This document shows, in pieces, positions 1-5,820 of a stretch of 5,883 bases of DNA. Position numbers and translations under genes: made by a program. The notes under the pieces were generated by a model. It did not search any database. It was not told where the DNA came from and saw only the letters and a program-made list of their open reading frames with translations. The stretch is from assembly GCA_015487985.1 (NCBI GenBank), contig WFOP01000385.1:1-5883 (forward strand). Direction: 5' to 3'. The first letter of the stretch is position 1, and each line of letters starts with the position of its first letter. The DNA is from Hyphomicrobiales bacterium. GTDB taxonomy: Bacteria; Pseudomonadota; Alphaproteobacteria; Rhizobiales; Devosiaceae.

Positions 1-269
1 ACTGAAGAAACAAACTGGGGACGGTTGAAAAGTGCCAGCAAAAGCAACCCGGCGAGCAGCACAAAAATCACCCGGTCAAATTTTTGTATCAGGCCGATAA
101 ATCCGGCTTTTCCACCCAATCCGATATTGTGCTGGGCGGCATTGTTTCGTCCGGGAGAAGTGGCGTCATTGGGCAAGCGGGCATCGCGGGGCAACCCATC
201 GCCCTGATGTCCGGTGCAGCAATTGGCACCGCTGATACCTGCGGGCGGGTTGGTGTTGGCTTTACTCAT
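1..269 (-). CDS. N-terminus of a membrane protein, probable ArsP_1/DUF318-type permease (partial)
   Basis: The gene starts with ATG at 269 (minus strand) and is open through 89 complete codons to the left edge, so only the N-terminus is present. A good Shine-Dalgarno (GGAGAG, plus-strand 274-279) sits 4 nt upstream. The first ~56 residues are polar and disordered-looking, with an adjacent pair Cys17-Cys18 followed by His21. Residues ~66-81 (RVIFVLLAGLLLLALF) form the first transmembrane helix, followed by the NRPQF turn. It lies 61 bases downstream of the ArsR-type regulator on the same strand, so the two are probably co-transcribed. Membrane permeases of the YraQ/ArsP_1 (PF03773) group often sit beside ArsR genes and begin with this arrangement: a Cys/His-containing tail, then a first helix. 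The family call is inference from N-terminus and context; another metal or metalloid efflux protein is possible. The CDS itself is well supported. Confidence 0.7.
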   Translation of the reverse strand, partial: MSKANTNPPAGISGANCCTGHQGDGLPRDARLPNDATSPGRNNAAQHNIGLGGKAGFIGLIQKFDRVIFVLLAGLLLLALFNRPQFVSS

Positions 270-297
270 TTTGCTCTCCAATATTCTTTATTACCGG

Positions 298-311
298 TTA
301 TTTAGAAATAA
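298..311. repeat. AT-rich inverted repeat between regulator and permease gene
   Basis: Arms TTATTT and AAATAA flank AG, a 14-base perfect inverted repeat in the 61-base spacer between the ArsR-type gene and the downstream permease gene. There is no GC-rich stem or clean T-run, so it does not look like a terminator. It could be a second operator, an AT-rich promoter element, or chance in an AT-rich spacer. Confidence 0.3.
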
Positions 312-330
312 TATCCCAAAAAAAAGGTCG

Positions 331-651
331 TCATGTTGCTGATGTGTCGCGCGTAGGTGTGTCGCACATATCAGCGCAACACTGTTCCTCCAGATAGTCA
401 ATCATCGCGCGCATCGCGGTAAAATCGGCAGTGCAAATCAGCTCGGTGCCTTTGCGTTCCTGATGGGCCAGCCCCGCCGCCACCAGTTTTTGCAGGTGAT
501 TGGTAAGGGTTGAGCCGGCAAGTTTGAGTGCGCTTTGCACCCGCCCCACCGGCGCCCCTTCGGGACCAAAGCGCACAAGCTGGCGAAAAACCGCCAAACG
601 TGTGGGGTTCCCCAAAACCTTCAATTGCATCGCGACTTTTTCATGTTCCAT
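331..651 (-). CDS. ArsR/SmtB-family metalloregulatory repressor with C-terminal Cys cluster
   Basis: A small winged-helix repressor that in this family binds DNA as a dimer and releases it when thiol-reactive metal(loid) ions bind. Counting from the ATG at 651 (106 aa), the hallmark LGNPTRLAVFRQLV helix lies at residues 13-26. The recognition region with SALKLAGSTLTNHLQKLVAAGL lies at about 40-61, followed by a wing with ERKG. The C-terminus carries Cys91-Cys92 and Cys96, plus Cys73 in the wing region. A C-terminal vicinal Cys pair plus a third Cys resembles the As(III) site of the Acidithiobacillus-type ArsR rather than the alpha3 CxC site of E. coli ArsR. In-frame starts also exist at 666 (ATG) and 675 (TTG); 651 fits the usual family N-terminus best, and none has a strong ribosome site. 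It precedes a membrane protein on the same strand. The inducer is unproven: arsenite or antimonite is likeliest, other soft metals possible. Confidence 0.92.
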   Translation of the reverse strand: MEHEKVAMQLKVLGNPTRLAVFRQLVRFGPEGAPVGRVQSALKLAGSTLTNHLQKLVAAGLAHQERKGTELICTADFTAMRAMIDYLEEQCCADMCDTPTRDTSAT

Positions 652-688
652 GCGCCCTGCTAGCATCCCGGACAACTTACGTCAAACT

Positions 689-694
689 ATATTA
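689..694 (-). promoter_or_regulatory. Candidate -10 box for the arsR-type operon
   Basis: On the minus strand this reads TAATAT, one mismatch from the sigma70 consensus, about 25-40 bases upstream of the possible starts at 666 and 651. There is no good -35 hexamer at 16-18 nt, only weak CTGCTT-like sequence. Just downstream, minus-strand TTGACGTAA (plus 674-682) is an imperfect palindrome around ACGT that could be part of an ArsR operator overlapping the start of transcription. The evidence is position and base composition only. Confidence 0.3.
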
Positions 695-892
695 CCAGAA
701 AATAGGAATTAAGCAGTATTTATGCTGCCATCCGGCCGTGATATGGGGCTGTTCATGGTATCAGGCGCGGATGGATAAAGCGATGCGAATAGTGTGATGG
801 GGGGATAAAGGCTTTCGCCAAAGGGCGGCAAGTTGGAGTGCAAAGGGGGGCGGAAATTTTGAGCCAGACAATTTGGGGGGGCTTTAAGAAGG

Positions 893-915
893 GGCAGGCA
901 CAACGTGGCTCTGCC
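893..915 (-). terminator. Weak terminator-like hairpin after the four-helix membrane protein gene
   Basis: Outer arms GGCAG (893-897) and CTGCC (911-915) can pair, with an inner CAC/GTG stem (899-901 with 905-907) around AAC. On the minus strand it lies about 30 bases past the stop codon of the gene ending at 945, and is followed by CCTTCTT rather than a clean U-run. It may end that transcript, but it is far weaker than the ndk terminator. Confidence 0.25.
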
Positions 916-944
916 GATTGCCCGGCCCCCTCAAAACTCAAAAA

Positions 945-1376
945 TCACCCCGTTTCATCATCACTCTTTATCAGCACCAGCGGCACAAGAATTGCCGCCA
1001 GCAAAATCAGGTTGAAAAACGCGTTTGAGGGCACCCCCGATGCCACCGAGCCGATGGAGTCCACCAGATACCACACGATAAATGCCCCCATGGTCACGCG
1101 AATGGTGTTGCGCTCCATCCTTTCAGCCGCCGGGGCCACGATGCCAATCAGCATGATGGAAATGGCAAAGGTCAGCCCCGCCCCGATGGAAGAAAGCCAC
1201 ATTTCAGACTGTGTGAAAACAGGCGCGCCATCGCCAAACGGCCAGTTGAGCAAGTCCAGCAAGGCCCGGCTTGGCCAGTTTATTCCCTGATAGGGGGCCA
1301 GCCCCCAGATGAGGGCAAATCCGATAAATCCGTAAGCAACATAGCGGATGGTTTTGGCGGCGGTTGTTGGTGACAT
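945..1376 (-). CDS. Small four-helix inner-membrane protein of unknown function
   Basis: 143 aa from ATG 1376 to TGA, with a Shine-Dalgarno AAGGGA (plus-strand 1383-1388) 6 nt upstream. Four hydrophobic helices are visible at about residues 10-28, 59-82, 93-113 and 117-137. A polar loop between helices 1 and 2 (29-58) contains two Trp residues. A charged MERN turn (87-90) separates helices 2 and 3, and helix 3 carries the buried acid in VWYLVDSIGS. No signal-peptide cleavage site or catalytic motif is apparent. The layout, with WLSSIGAGLTF and LVDSIGSVASG segments, recalls small DUF4345-like four-helix proteins, but I cannot confirm this. It is transcribed divergently from the MmyB-type regulator with a strong palindrome between them, so it is the obvious candidate target. 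Its function is unknown. Confidence 0.85.
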   Translation of the reverse strand: MSPTTAAKTIRYVAYGFIGFALIWGLAPYQGINWPSRALLDLLNWPFGDGAPVFTQSEMWLSSIGAGLTFAISIMLIGIVAPAAERMERNTIRVTMGAFIVWYLVDSIGSVASGVPSNAFFNLILLAAILVPLVLIKSDDETG

Positions 1377-1449
1377 GATATTTCCCTTGTCCGGTTAAAA
1401 AAATCGTTGAAACAATCACCCCTTCGCTATTGCACCGGCATAGGCAAAA

Positions 1450-1470
1450 CAATTACCTTCGAGGTAATTG
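1450..1470. promoter_or_regulatory. Perfect interrupted palindrome, probable operator of the adjacent MmyB-type regulator
   Basis: Arms CAATTACCT (1450-1458) and AGGTAATTG (1462-1470) are exact reverse complements around the three bases TCG. The flanking bases no longer pair (A1449 and A1471), so the symmetry ends sharply. It sits in the 126-base gap between two divergent genes, 32 bases before the regulator ATG and 73 bases from the membrane protein ATG, where an autoregulatory site for a dimeric HTH protein is expected. Clear -35/-10 boxes could not be assigned for either gene. A short hairpin role is unlikely because no T-run follows on either strand. Confidence 0.7.
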
Positions 1471-1490
1471 AAACCCCGTTGATGCTACAT

Positions 1491-1494
1491 AGGG
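1491..1494 (+). promoter_or_regulatory. Ribosome binding site that fixes the MmyB-type regulator start
   Basis: AGGG lies 8 nt before ATG 1503. The reading frame stays open upstream to 1407, but the upstream extension would read through the palindrome at 1450-1470 and does not resemble the family N-terminus. ATG 1503 is therefore preferred over ATG 1482 and the frame's beginning at 1407. Confidence 0.65.
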
Positions 1495-1502
1495 TGCCAC
1501 TG

Positions 1503-2300
1503 ATGAAAACCGATCCCCAAACCCGCCCCGCCTTTGGCAGCATATTGAGCCAGTGGCGAAAGAAACGCCGCTTTTCTCAATTGAGCTTTGCCCATTTTGC
1601 AGATATTTCGGCACGTCACTTGAGTTTTCTGGAAACCGGGCGGGCCAATCCTTCGCGCCAGATGGTGCTCAAGCTCGCTGACTGCCTTCAAATGCCGCGT
1701 CCCGACATCAATTCCGCCCTGCTTGCCGCCGGGTTTTCTCCGGTCTATCTGGCGCGCAGCACGGATGATATTGATTTGGCACCGTTGCGCGCCGCCATCG
1801 ACACGATGCTGGATCACCATCTGCCATTTCCCGGTCTTGTGTTTGACAGGCATTGGAACATTGTGCAGGCAAATCAGGCGGCCCGGCATTTTTTGCACAG
1901 GGCCGGGTTCACCGGTTCCAGCAATCTGCTGGAGATTCTGGCCGCCCAGCCTGCCACACAATCCTCAATTCAAAATTGGGAAGAGGTTGTGGGCTTGGCG
2001 CTTGAGCGTTTGCGGACGGAAATTTATGGTTCGGGTGAGGACAAGACTCTGCTGGCGCTGGAGAAAAAACTGGCCGACCGGTTTGCCAGACATTGCCGCA
2101 ATCCGGAATTCAACCGCTCCCAGGCCGTTATCCCCACCACATTCATGATTGAGGGAAAAGCCATTTCTGTTTTTTCCACCATCACCCAGTTCGGCACGGT
2201 GCAGGATTTGACACTGGAGGATATGCGGGTGGAGCTGATGTTCCCCATGGATGAGGTTTCCCGAGGGTATTTTCAGGAGGTGAATTTCGAACAATCCTGA
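1503..2300 (+). CDS. XRE-family transcriptional regulator with C-terminal MmyB-like ligand-binding domain
   Basis: 265 aa from ATG 1503 to TGA. The N-terminal helix-turn-helix spans about residues 10-65: FGSILSQWRKKRRFSQ opens it, and the family signature SARHLSFLETGRANPS lies at 36-51. A linker with LLAAGFSPVY (73-82) leads into the C-terminal MmyB-like domain (PF17765 type, about 95-258). Its typical landmarks are PFPGLVFDRHWNIVQAN at 108-124, the LERLRTEI helix at 167-174, and a closing segment with ISVFSTITQFGTVQDLTLED at 221-240 and FPMDE at 247-251. Length is normal for the family. These are cytosolic one-component regulators thought to bind a small ligand through the PAS-like C-terminal domain; the ligand is unknown here. 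It is divergent from the four-helix membrane protein, with the palindrome 1450-1470 between them, suggesting autoregulation and control of that neighbour. Confidence 0.93.
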   Translation: MKTDPQTRPAFGSILSQWRKKRRFSQLSFAHFADISARHLSFLETGRANPSRQMVLKLADCLQMPRPDINSALLAAGFSPVYLARSTDDIDLAPLRAAIDTMLDHHLPFPGLVFDRHWNIVQANQAARHFLHRAGFTGSSNLLEILAAQPATQSSIQNWEEVVGLALERLRTEIYGSGEDKTLLALEKKLADRFARHCRNPEFNRSQAVIPTTFMIEGKAISVFSTITQFGTVQDLTLEDMRVELMFPMDEVSRGYFQEVNFEQS

Positions 2301-2381
2301 TTTGTCAGCTTTGTTTTACATGCGATAAAAATGCCCCGTGCGGGCAATTGTGCCGCCGTCAGACAGGATTTTTCATCGGCA

Positions 2382-2416
2382 TGCACCGCGGCATACACCG
2401 TCTGTGCGCCGGTGCA
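2382..2416. repeat. Inverted repeat upstream of the ndk promoter
   Basis: Arms TGCACCG (2382-2388) and CGGTGCA (2410-2416) are exact reverse complements separated by 21 bases, ending just before the putative ndk -35 box. A tighter near-palindrome GTGC.CCGG.GCAC (2404-2417) overlaps the right arm. It could be a regulator site or the base of a hairpin; there is no T-run, so a terminator is unlikely. The rest of the gap 2301-2490 holds only a weak 5-bp hairpin (2332-2346) and no gene. Confidence 0.35.
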
Positions 2417-2417
2417 C

Positions 2418-2446
2418 TTGTGTCGCAAAGCATCTCCCCCTATAAC
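2418..2446 (+). promoter_or_regulatory. Probable sigma70 promoter of ndk
   Basis: A -35-like TTGTGT (2418-2423) is followed by a 17-base spacer and a -10-like TATAAC (2441-2446), 44 bases before the ndk ATG. Spacing is ideal and both hexamers keep the most conserved positions. It lies beyond the end of the upstream regulator gene, so ndk is probably transcribed independently. Transcription would start near 2453. Confidence 0.55.
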
Positions 2447-2490
2447 CCGCTCAAACTTCCCTCAACTTTTTTCAAACTCAGGATTATAAA

Positions 2491-2913
2491 ATGGCTGTAC
2501 AGCGCACTTTTTCCATCATTAAACCCGACGCCACCAAGCGCAACCTTACAGGCAAAATCATTGCCAAATTTGAAGATGCGGGCCTCAGGGTTGTGGCTTC
2601 AAAACGTATCCGCATGACGCGTGAACAGGCCGAAGGCTTTTATGGTGTCCATAAAGACCGCCCGTTTTTTGGCGAACTGGTGGAATTCATGATGTCCGAA
2701 CCGGTTGTCGTGCAGGTTCTGGAAGGCGAAGACGCCATTGCCAAAAACCGCGAAGTGATGGGCGCCACCAATCCCGCTGAAGCTGCAGAAGGTACCATCC
2801 GCAAAGAGTTTGCGCTTTCAATTGGCGAGAACTCGGTTCACGGTTCCGACGCCCCCGAAACTGCTGCTGAAGAAATCAATTTCTTCTTTTCTGAAGAGGA
2901 AATTGTTGGTTAG
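2491..2913 (+). CDS. ndk: Nucleoside diphosphate kinase
   Basis: Transfers the gamma phosphate of ATP to (d)NDPs through a phosphohistidine, keeping cytosolic nucleotide triphosphate pools balanced. The 140-residue length is the standard bacterial size. All active-site residues are visible in register: Lys11 (IIKPDA), Tyr51 (FYGVH), Arg87, Thr93 (GATNP), Arg104 (GTIRK), Asn114 and the phosphoryl-accepting His117 in the signature NSVHGSD (114-120). The C-terminus ends normally. The start is set by AGGA (2480-2483) 7 nt before ATG 2491. It forms its own transcription unit, with a sigma70-like promoter at 2418-2446 and a strong intrinsic terminator 30 bases past the stop. This is a core housekeeping gene with no sign of transfer, truncation or frameshift. 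Confidence 0.99.
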   Translation: MAVQRTFSIIKPDATKRNLTGKIIAKFEDAGLRVVASKRIRMTREQAEGFYGVHKDRPFFGELVEFMMSEPVVVQVLEGEDAIAKNREVMGATNPAEAAEGTIRKEFALSIGENSVHGSDAPETAAEEINFFFSEEEIVG

Positions 2914-2943
2914 TTTCAATCAACATCAAACACCGATTTCAGG

Positions 2944-2968
2944 GGCGGCGCATTGCGCCGCCTTTTTT
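2944..2968 (+). terminator. Rho-independent terminator of ndk
   Basis: An 8-bp perfect GC stem GGCGGCGC (2944-2951) and GCGCCGCC (2955-2962) around the loop ATT is followed at once by six T (2963-2968). It lies 30 bases after the ndk stop codon and separates ndk from the glycan genes downstream. Confidence 0.95.
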
Positions 2969-3020
2969 GTTGGGCGGCTTTTGTCCCGTAACTGGTGCGA
3001 GTAGAGGCATTTTTAACCAA

Positions 3021-3040
3021 TTTGCCAACGTTCTGGCAAA
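3021..3040. repeat. Inverted repeat in the leader of the glycan genes, possible operator
   Basis: Arms TTTGCCA (3021-3027) and TGGCAAA (3034-3040) are exact reverse complements around ACGTTC. It lies in the 232-base gap between the ndk terminator and the acyltransferase gene. That gap otherwise holds only weak -10-like boxes (TATAAG 3073-3078, TATAGC 3088-3093) without good -35 partners, and no gene. With 7-bp half-sites and a 6-base centre, it has the geometry of a binding site for a dimeric regulator. No T-run follows, so it is not a terminator. Confidence 0.4.
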
Positions 3041-3200
3041 ACGGTTCCTCCCCGGGGTGCGGATTAAACTGTTATAAGCATTTCAAATATAGCGTGCTCA
3101 CCAACAGCCTTCTTGGGGTCGGCCAGAAAATTGGTCTGAATAAGTGTCGCCGGTCGGTCCCGCGGGTTTTTTTGAGAATTCTATTGGGTATGCCGAACTT

Positions 3201-4454
3201 ATGCAAAAACCTTTTCGTCAAGCTGCCATGTCAGATACACCAATGCACCAGAGTGCGGGTTTTGCCACCTCGCTTGACGGGCATGAGTATAAATTTGAGT
3301 GCCTGACCAGTACGCGGCAAATGGCGGCAATTGAGAAAGATTGGAAACAGCTGGAGCAAACCTGTGCCCAGCCATATATATATTTTCAGAGCTTTGACTG
3401 GTGCTATACCTGGTGCGTGGAGATGGAAAAATCCACCCCGGAAGTGTCCCCCCTCAATATCAGGGTTTTTACCCTGTGGCGCGATGGCAAACTGGTATTC
3501 ATTATGCCAATGATGATAACCGGCTCTGCCCCGGGCATCCGATGTCTGACTTTCCTGAGCGAGCCCCATGGCCAATATGGCAATGCCATTTGTGAACGGG
3601 AAAAGCTTCCCCCCGAAATCGGTCCCCAAATATGGAAACAGCTCAAAAGCACCCCCGATGTGGATGTTATCACCATAAATCAGTTTCCAAGCAGTTCCTA
3701 TCTGGCAACTCTGGTTGGCGATGAGGGAGATGCGGAAAACGCGGTTAAATATGCATCTGTTCTGGATTTGGATAGTTTTGAAAGCTGGGAGGATTATCAG
3801 GCGTCATTGCCCTCCAAAACCCGCAAGAGCCGCCGCAAGGTACGCACGAAAATGGAGAAGAAAGGGCCGGTAACATTTGAAGTCCACTATGGGGGGACAG
3901 ACGAATATGCCAAATATGTGGCGTTGGCTCTGGAGTTCAAACAGGTCTGGCTGCACGAAACCGGACGCAGGGCCGCTGTTTTGTCACAGGATTTTACCAA
4001 ACGATATTTATGCGGTCTGTCCGGGCATCCTCCCCGCGACAATGCGCATGCCTATGGGGCGGTTTTAACGGCGCTGATGGTGGATGGAAAACCCGCCGGT
4101 CTGGAAATCGGGTTTTGCCTTGAGGGGCATTATTACAGTTACCTTGGGGCATTTGACTGGCAGATTCGCAATCTGTCACCGGGCAAACTCCAGATGGAGA
4201 TGACCCAGGAATGGGCAAAATCGGCAGGGATTAAAAAGTTTGATCTTTTAGGTGACCCCGCAGGCTACAAGTCCGACTGGGTCAGCTCTGAAATTCAGCT
4301 TGAAAGCCGCTCCATAAGCCTGGGGATGCGCGGCTATATGTATTCTGCTCTTTGGAAGGCAAAACTGCGCCCCGCAATTCGTAAAACATTCAACGCCATG
4401 GATTCCAGAAAACGCGCAAATCTGCTCAAACTGTTTCGGAAACCAAACAAATAA
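3201..4454 (+). CDS. CelD/BcsL-like (GNAT-fold) acyltransferase for envelope polysaccharide
   Basis: A cytosolic acyltransferase of the CelD/BcsL group (COG5653, Acetyltransf_6/PF13480), linked in the literature to cellulose and other exopolysaccharide synthesis; the acyl donor and acceptor here are unknown. Counting from ATG 3201 (417 aa), the N-terminal GNAT-like half carries the family segment YFQSFDWCYTW at 61-71. A very basic stretch SKTRKSRRKVRTKMEKK follows at 205-221. The C-terminal GNAT half has GLEIGFCLEGHYYSYLGAFD (300-319), LSPGK (325-329) and FDLLGDPAGYKSDW (347-360). The start is uncertain: the frame is open from GTG 3144, and ATGs lie at 3201, 3228 and 3243, none with a good ribosome site. 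Conserved sequence begins only near residue 30, so 3228 (MSDTPM) is equally plausible. Its TAA overlaps the flippase ATG by one base, implying translational coupling and a shared pathway. Confidence 0.88.
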   Translation: MQKPFRQAAMSDTPMHQSAGFATSLDGHEYKFECLTSTRQMAAIEKDWKQLEQTCAQPYIYFQSFDWCYTWCVEMEKSTPEVSPLNIRVFTLWRDGKLVFIMPMMITGSAPGIRCLTFLSEPHGQYGNAICEREKLPPEIGPQIWKQLKSTPDVDVITINQFPSSSYLATLVGDEGDAENAVKYASVLDLDSFESWEDYQASLPSKTRKSRRKVRTKMEKKGPVTFEVHYGGTDEYAKYVALALEFKQVWLHETGRRAAVLSQDFTKRYLCGLSGHPPRDNAHAYGAVLTALMVDGKPAGLEIGFCLEGHYYSYLGAFDWQIRNLSPGKLQMEMTQEWAKSAGIKKFDLLGDPAGYKSDWVSSEIQLESRSISLGMRGYMYSALWKAKLRPAIRKTFNAMDSRKRANLLKLFRKPNK

Positions 4455-5797
4455 TGCGCGCCGCAATCCTTCGTGTGAGGGAGTTATTTGCCGCCAACCA
4501 GAACCTTGCGGATGTGGCGAAAACCTTTGTTGTGCGCGTGCTGGCTGCGGGCCTTGCCTTTGGCGTGCAGGTGTTTCTTGCCCGTTCGCTGGCAATGGGT
4601 GAATATGGTATTTATGTAACGTTCTGGACCTGGATGATGGTCATAAACCTTGTTGCCGTGTTCGGGTTTTCCGAAAGCAGCTTAAGGTTTTTGCCGCGAT
4701 ATATTCAACGCAAACAACATCACTGGGCGATGGGGTTTCTTAAAACGGGATATTTGTTCACCGTTTTTGGCGCTTTGTTCCTTGGTGTTTTCGGGCTGGT
4801 CCTGTTGTGGGTACTAAAGGATCTGGTGGCGCCTTCCCATCTGATCCCGCTGATGATTGTGGCCATTGGTCTGCCCATAATGGCGCTTGAACTGTATCTT
4901 GAAGGGGTTTCGCGTGCCTTTGGCTGGTATATGCTCACAACCATTCCCGGATATGTGGTGCGCCCGCTTTTTCTTGCAATTGGAGTGTTCGCCATTTTGC
5001 AGTTGGGGATCACACCCGATGCAGCCATGGTTCTGGCGCTGGTAATCATTGTCACCATCGGCATTGTTCTTTTTCAATCCGCCATAATCTGGTTTAGAAT
5101 CAAAAAGTTGTTTGGCCGGATGCAAAAAGCATCGACAAAAAAACTTTGGGTGAAATCTTCACTGCCCCTGATGCTGGTTGCCGGTGTGGATGAAATGTAT
5201 GTCTGGTCGGATATTCTTATTTTGAGTTTTCTGGTTTCCGCCCCCGAAGTTGCCATATATTTTGCGGCCCAGCGCTCCCTTTCACTGGCTTCCTTTATTC
5301 AATATGCGTTCATGATGGTGTCGGCGCGTCAGTTTTCGCTGGCCAATGCGATGCGTGACAGGGCTGAATTGCAGCGCCGGGTATCCAGCGCCACAAAATG
5401 GACTTTTTGGATGAGCGTTCCCGCGGTTCTGGCTATTCTTGTTGTCGGCTATCCGCTTCTGGCGATGTTTGGCGCCGGGTTTACCAGCGGTTATATTGTG
5501 ATGTTTGTTTTGGGGGCGGGGCTGATAGTTAAGGCATCCGTGGGGCAGGCGACTGACCTGCTTGTGATAATGGGGCACCAGAGAACAAATTTTTGGGTCT
5601 CGGCCACCGGCCTTGTTTTCAATATTGTGCTTTCGGTAATTCTGGTTCCCGGTTACGGGATTATCGGGGCGGCGATAGCTACCTCAATCACCCATGTTCT
5701 GCGTGCTGTTGCCATGACTATACTGGTTAAAAAACTCACCGGATTGTGGGTGCTGATCGACGCCGTTCCCCCGTTCAAACCCTCTTTCAAATCCTAG
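4454..5797 (+). CDS. Wzx-like polysaccharide/lipid-linked oligosaccharide flippase (MOP superfamily)
   Basis: 447 aa from ATG 4454 to TAG. About 12 hydrophobic segments are visible, at roughly residues 24-42, 52-72, 97-120, 128-150, 158-182, 189-213, 237-260, 267-290, 316-341, 345-366, 380-399 and 402-427. Length and helix count match Wzx/RfbX-type polysaccharide exporters (PF01943/PF13440), which flip undecaprenyl-linked glycan units to the periplasmic face of the inner membrane. Supporting segments are an N-terminal LARSLAMGEYGIYVTF turn (42-57), LEGVSRAFG (149-157) in the mid-protein loop, and a C-terminal LVPGYGIIGAAIATSI (397-412), typical of MOP transporters. The N-terminus (ADVAKTFVVRVLAAG) suits insertion without a cleaved signal. 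It starts inside the upstream stop codon (TAATG), so it is coupled to the CelD/BcsL-like gene and probably exports the glycan that enzyme acts on. Exact substrate unknown; a lipid II-type or other lipid-sugar substrate cannot be excluded. Confidence 0.93.
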   Translation: MRAAILRVRELFAANQNLADVAKTFVVRVLAAGLAFGVQVFLARSLAMGEYGIYVTFWTWMMVINLVAVFGFSESSLRFLPRYIQRKQHHWAMGFLKTGYLFTVFGALFLGVFGLVLLWVLKDLVAPSHLIPLMIVAIGLPIMALELYLEGVSRAFGWYMLTTIPGYVVRPLFLAIGVFAILQLGITPDAAMVLALVIIVTIGIVLFQSAIIWFRIKKLFGRMQKASTKKLWVKSSLPLMLVAGVDEMYVWSDILILSFLVSAPEVAIYFAAQRSLSLASFIQYAFMMVSARQFSLANAMRDRAELQRRVSSATKWTFWMSVPAVLAILVVGYPLLAMFGAGFTSGYIVMFVLGAGLIVKASVGQATDLLVIMGHQRTNFWVSATGLVFNIVLSVILVPGYGIIGAAIATSITHVLRAVAMTILVKKLTGLWVLIDAVPPFKPSFKS

Positions 5798-5820
5798 CGG
5801 GGCCTTATCATGGACCTGTC

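Larger units (their letters stand above)
676..944. other. Non-coding gap without a convincing gene
   Basis: This stretch lies between the promoter side of the arsR-type gene and the 3' end of the membrane protein gene at 945-1376. Short open frames exist on both strands, but none has a ribosome site, a recognisable protein sequence or a plausible composition. The plus strand shows unusual G runs: six at 799-804, three at 823-825, six at 845-850 and seven at 875-881. A hairpin at 893-915 is listed separately. I see no tRNA, no riboswitch pattern and no mobile-element ends. Confidence 0.6.

Noticed and set aside
799..881. Four G runs suggesting a G-quadruplex
   Set aside because: The loops between runs are about 18-24 bases, too long for a convincing quadruplex; this could be compositional.
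753..941. Minus-strand open frame of 62 codons in the gap 676-944
   Set aside because: It has a TTG start, no ribosome site, and a Pro/Cys-rich composition unlike a real protein; it probably reflects G-rich sequence on the other strand.
838..1290. Plus-strand open frame of 150 codons
   Set aside because: It lies largely antisense to the four-helix membrane protein gene, whose hydrophobic pattern and ribosome site are far better; no recognisable protein and no ribosome site.
1407..1502. N-terminal extension of the MmyB-type regulator
   Set aside because: It would encode the palindrome at 1450-1470, does not match the family N-terminus, and ATG 1503 has a well-placed AGGG.
2332..2346. TGCCC/GGGCA hairpin after the regulator gene as its terminator
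   Set aside because: The stem is only 5 bp and no T-run follows on the plus strand; the T-run lies on the minus-strand side, where no gene arrives from the right.
3030..3047. Two GTTC direct repeats resembling an alphaproteobacterial LexA box
   Set aside because: The spacing is 10 bases, whereas the known alphaproteobacterial box is GTTC-N7-GTTC; neither flanking gene is an SOS gene.
2995..3306. Plus-strand open frame of 103 codons after the ndk terminator
   Set aside because: It overlaps the acyltransferase N-terminus in another frame, has no ribosome site and no family resemblance.
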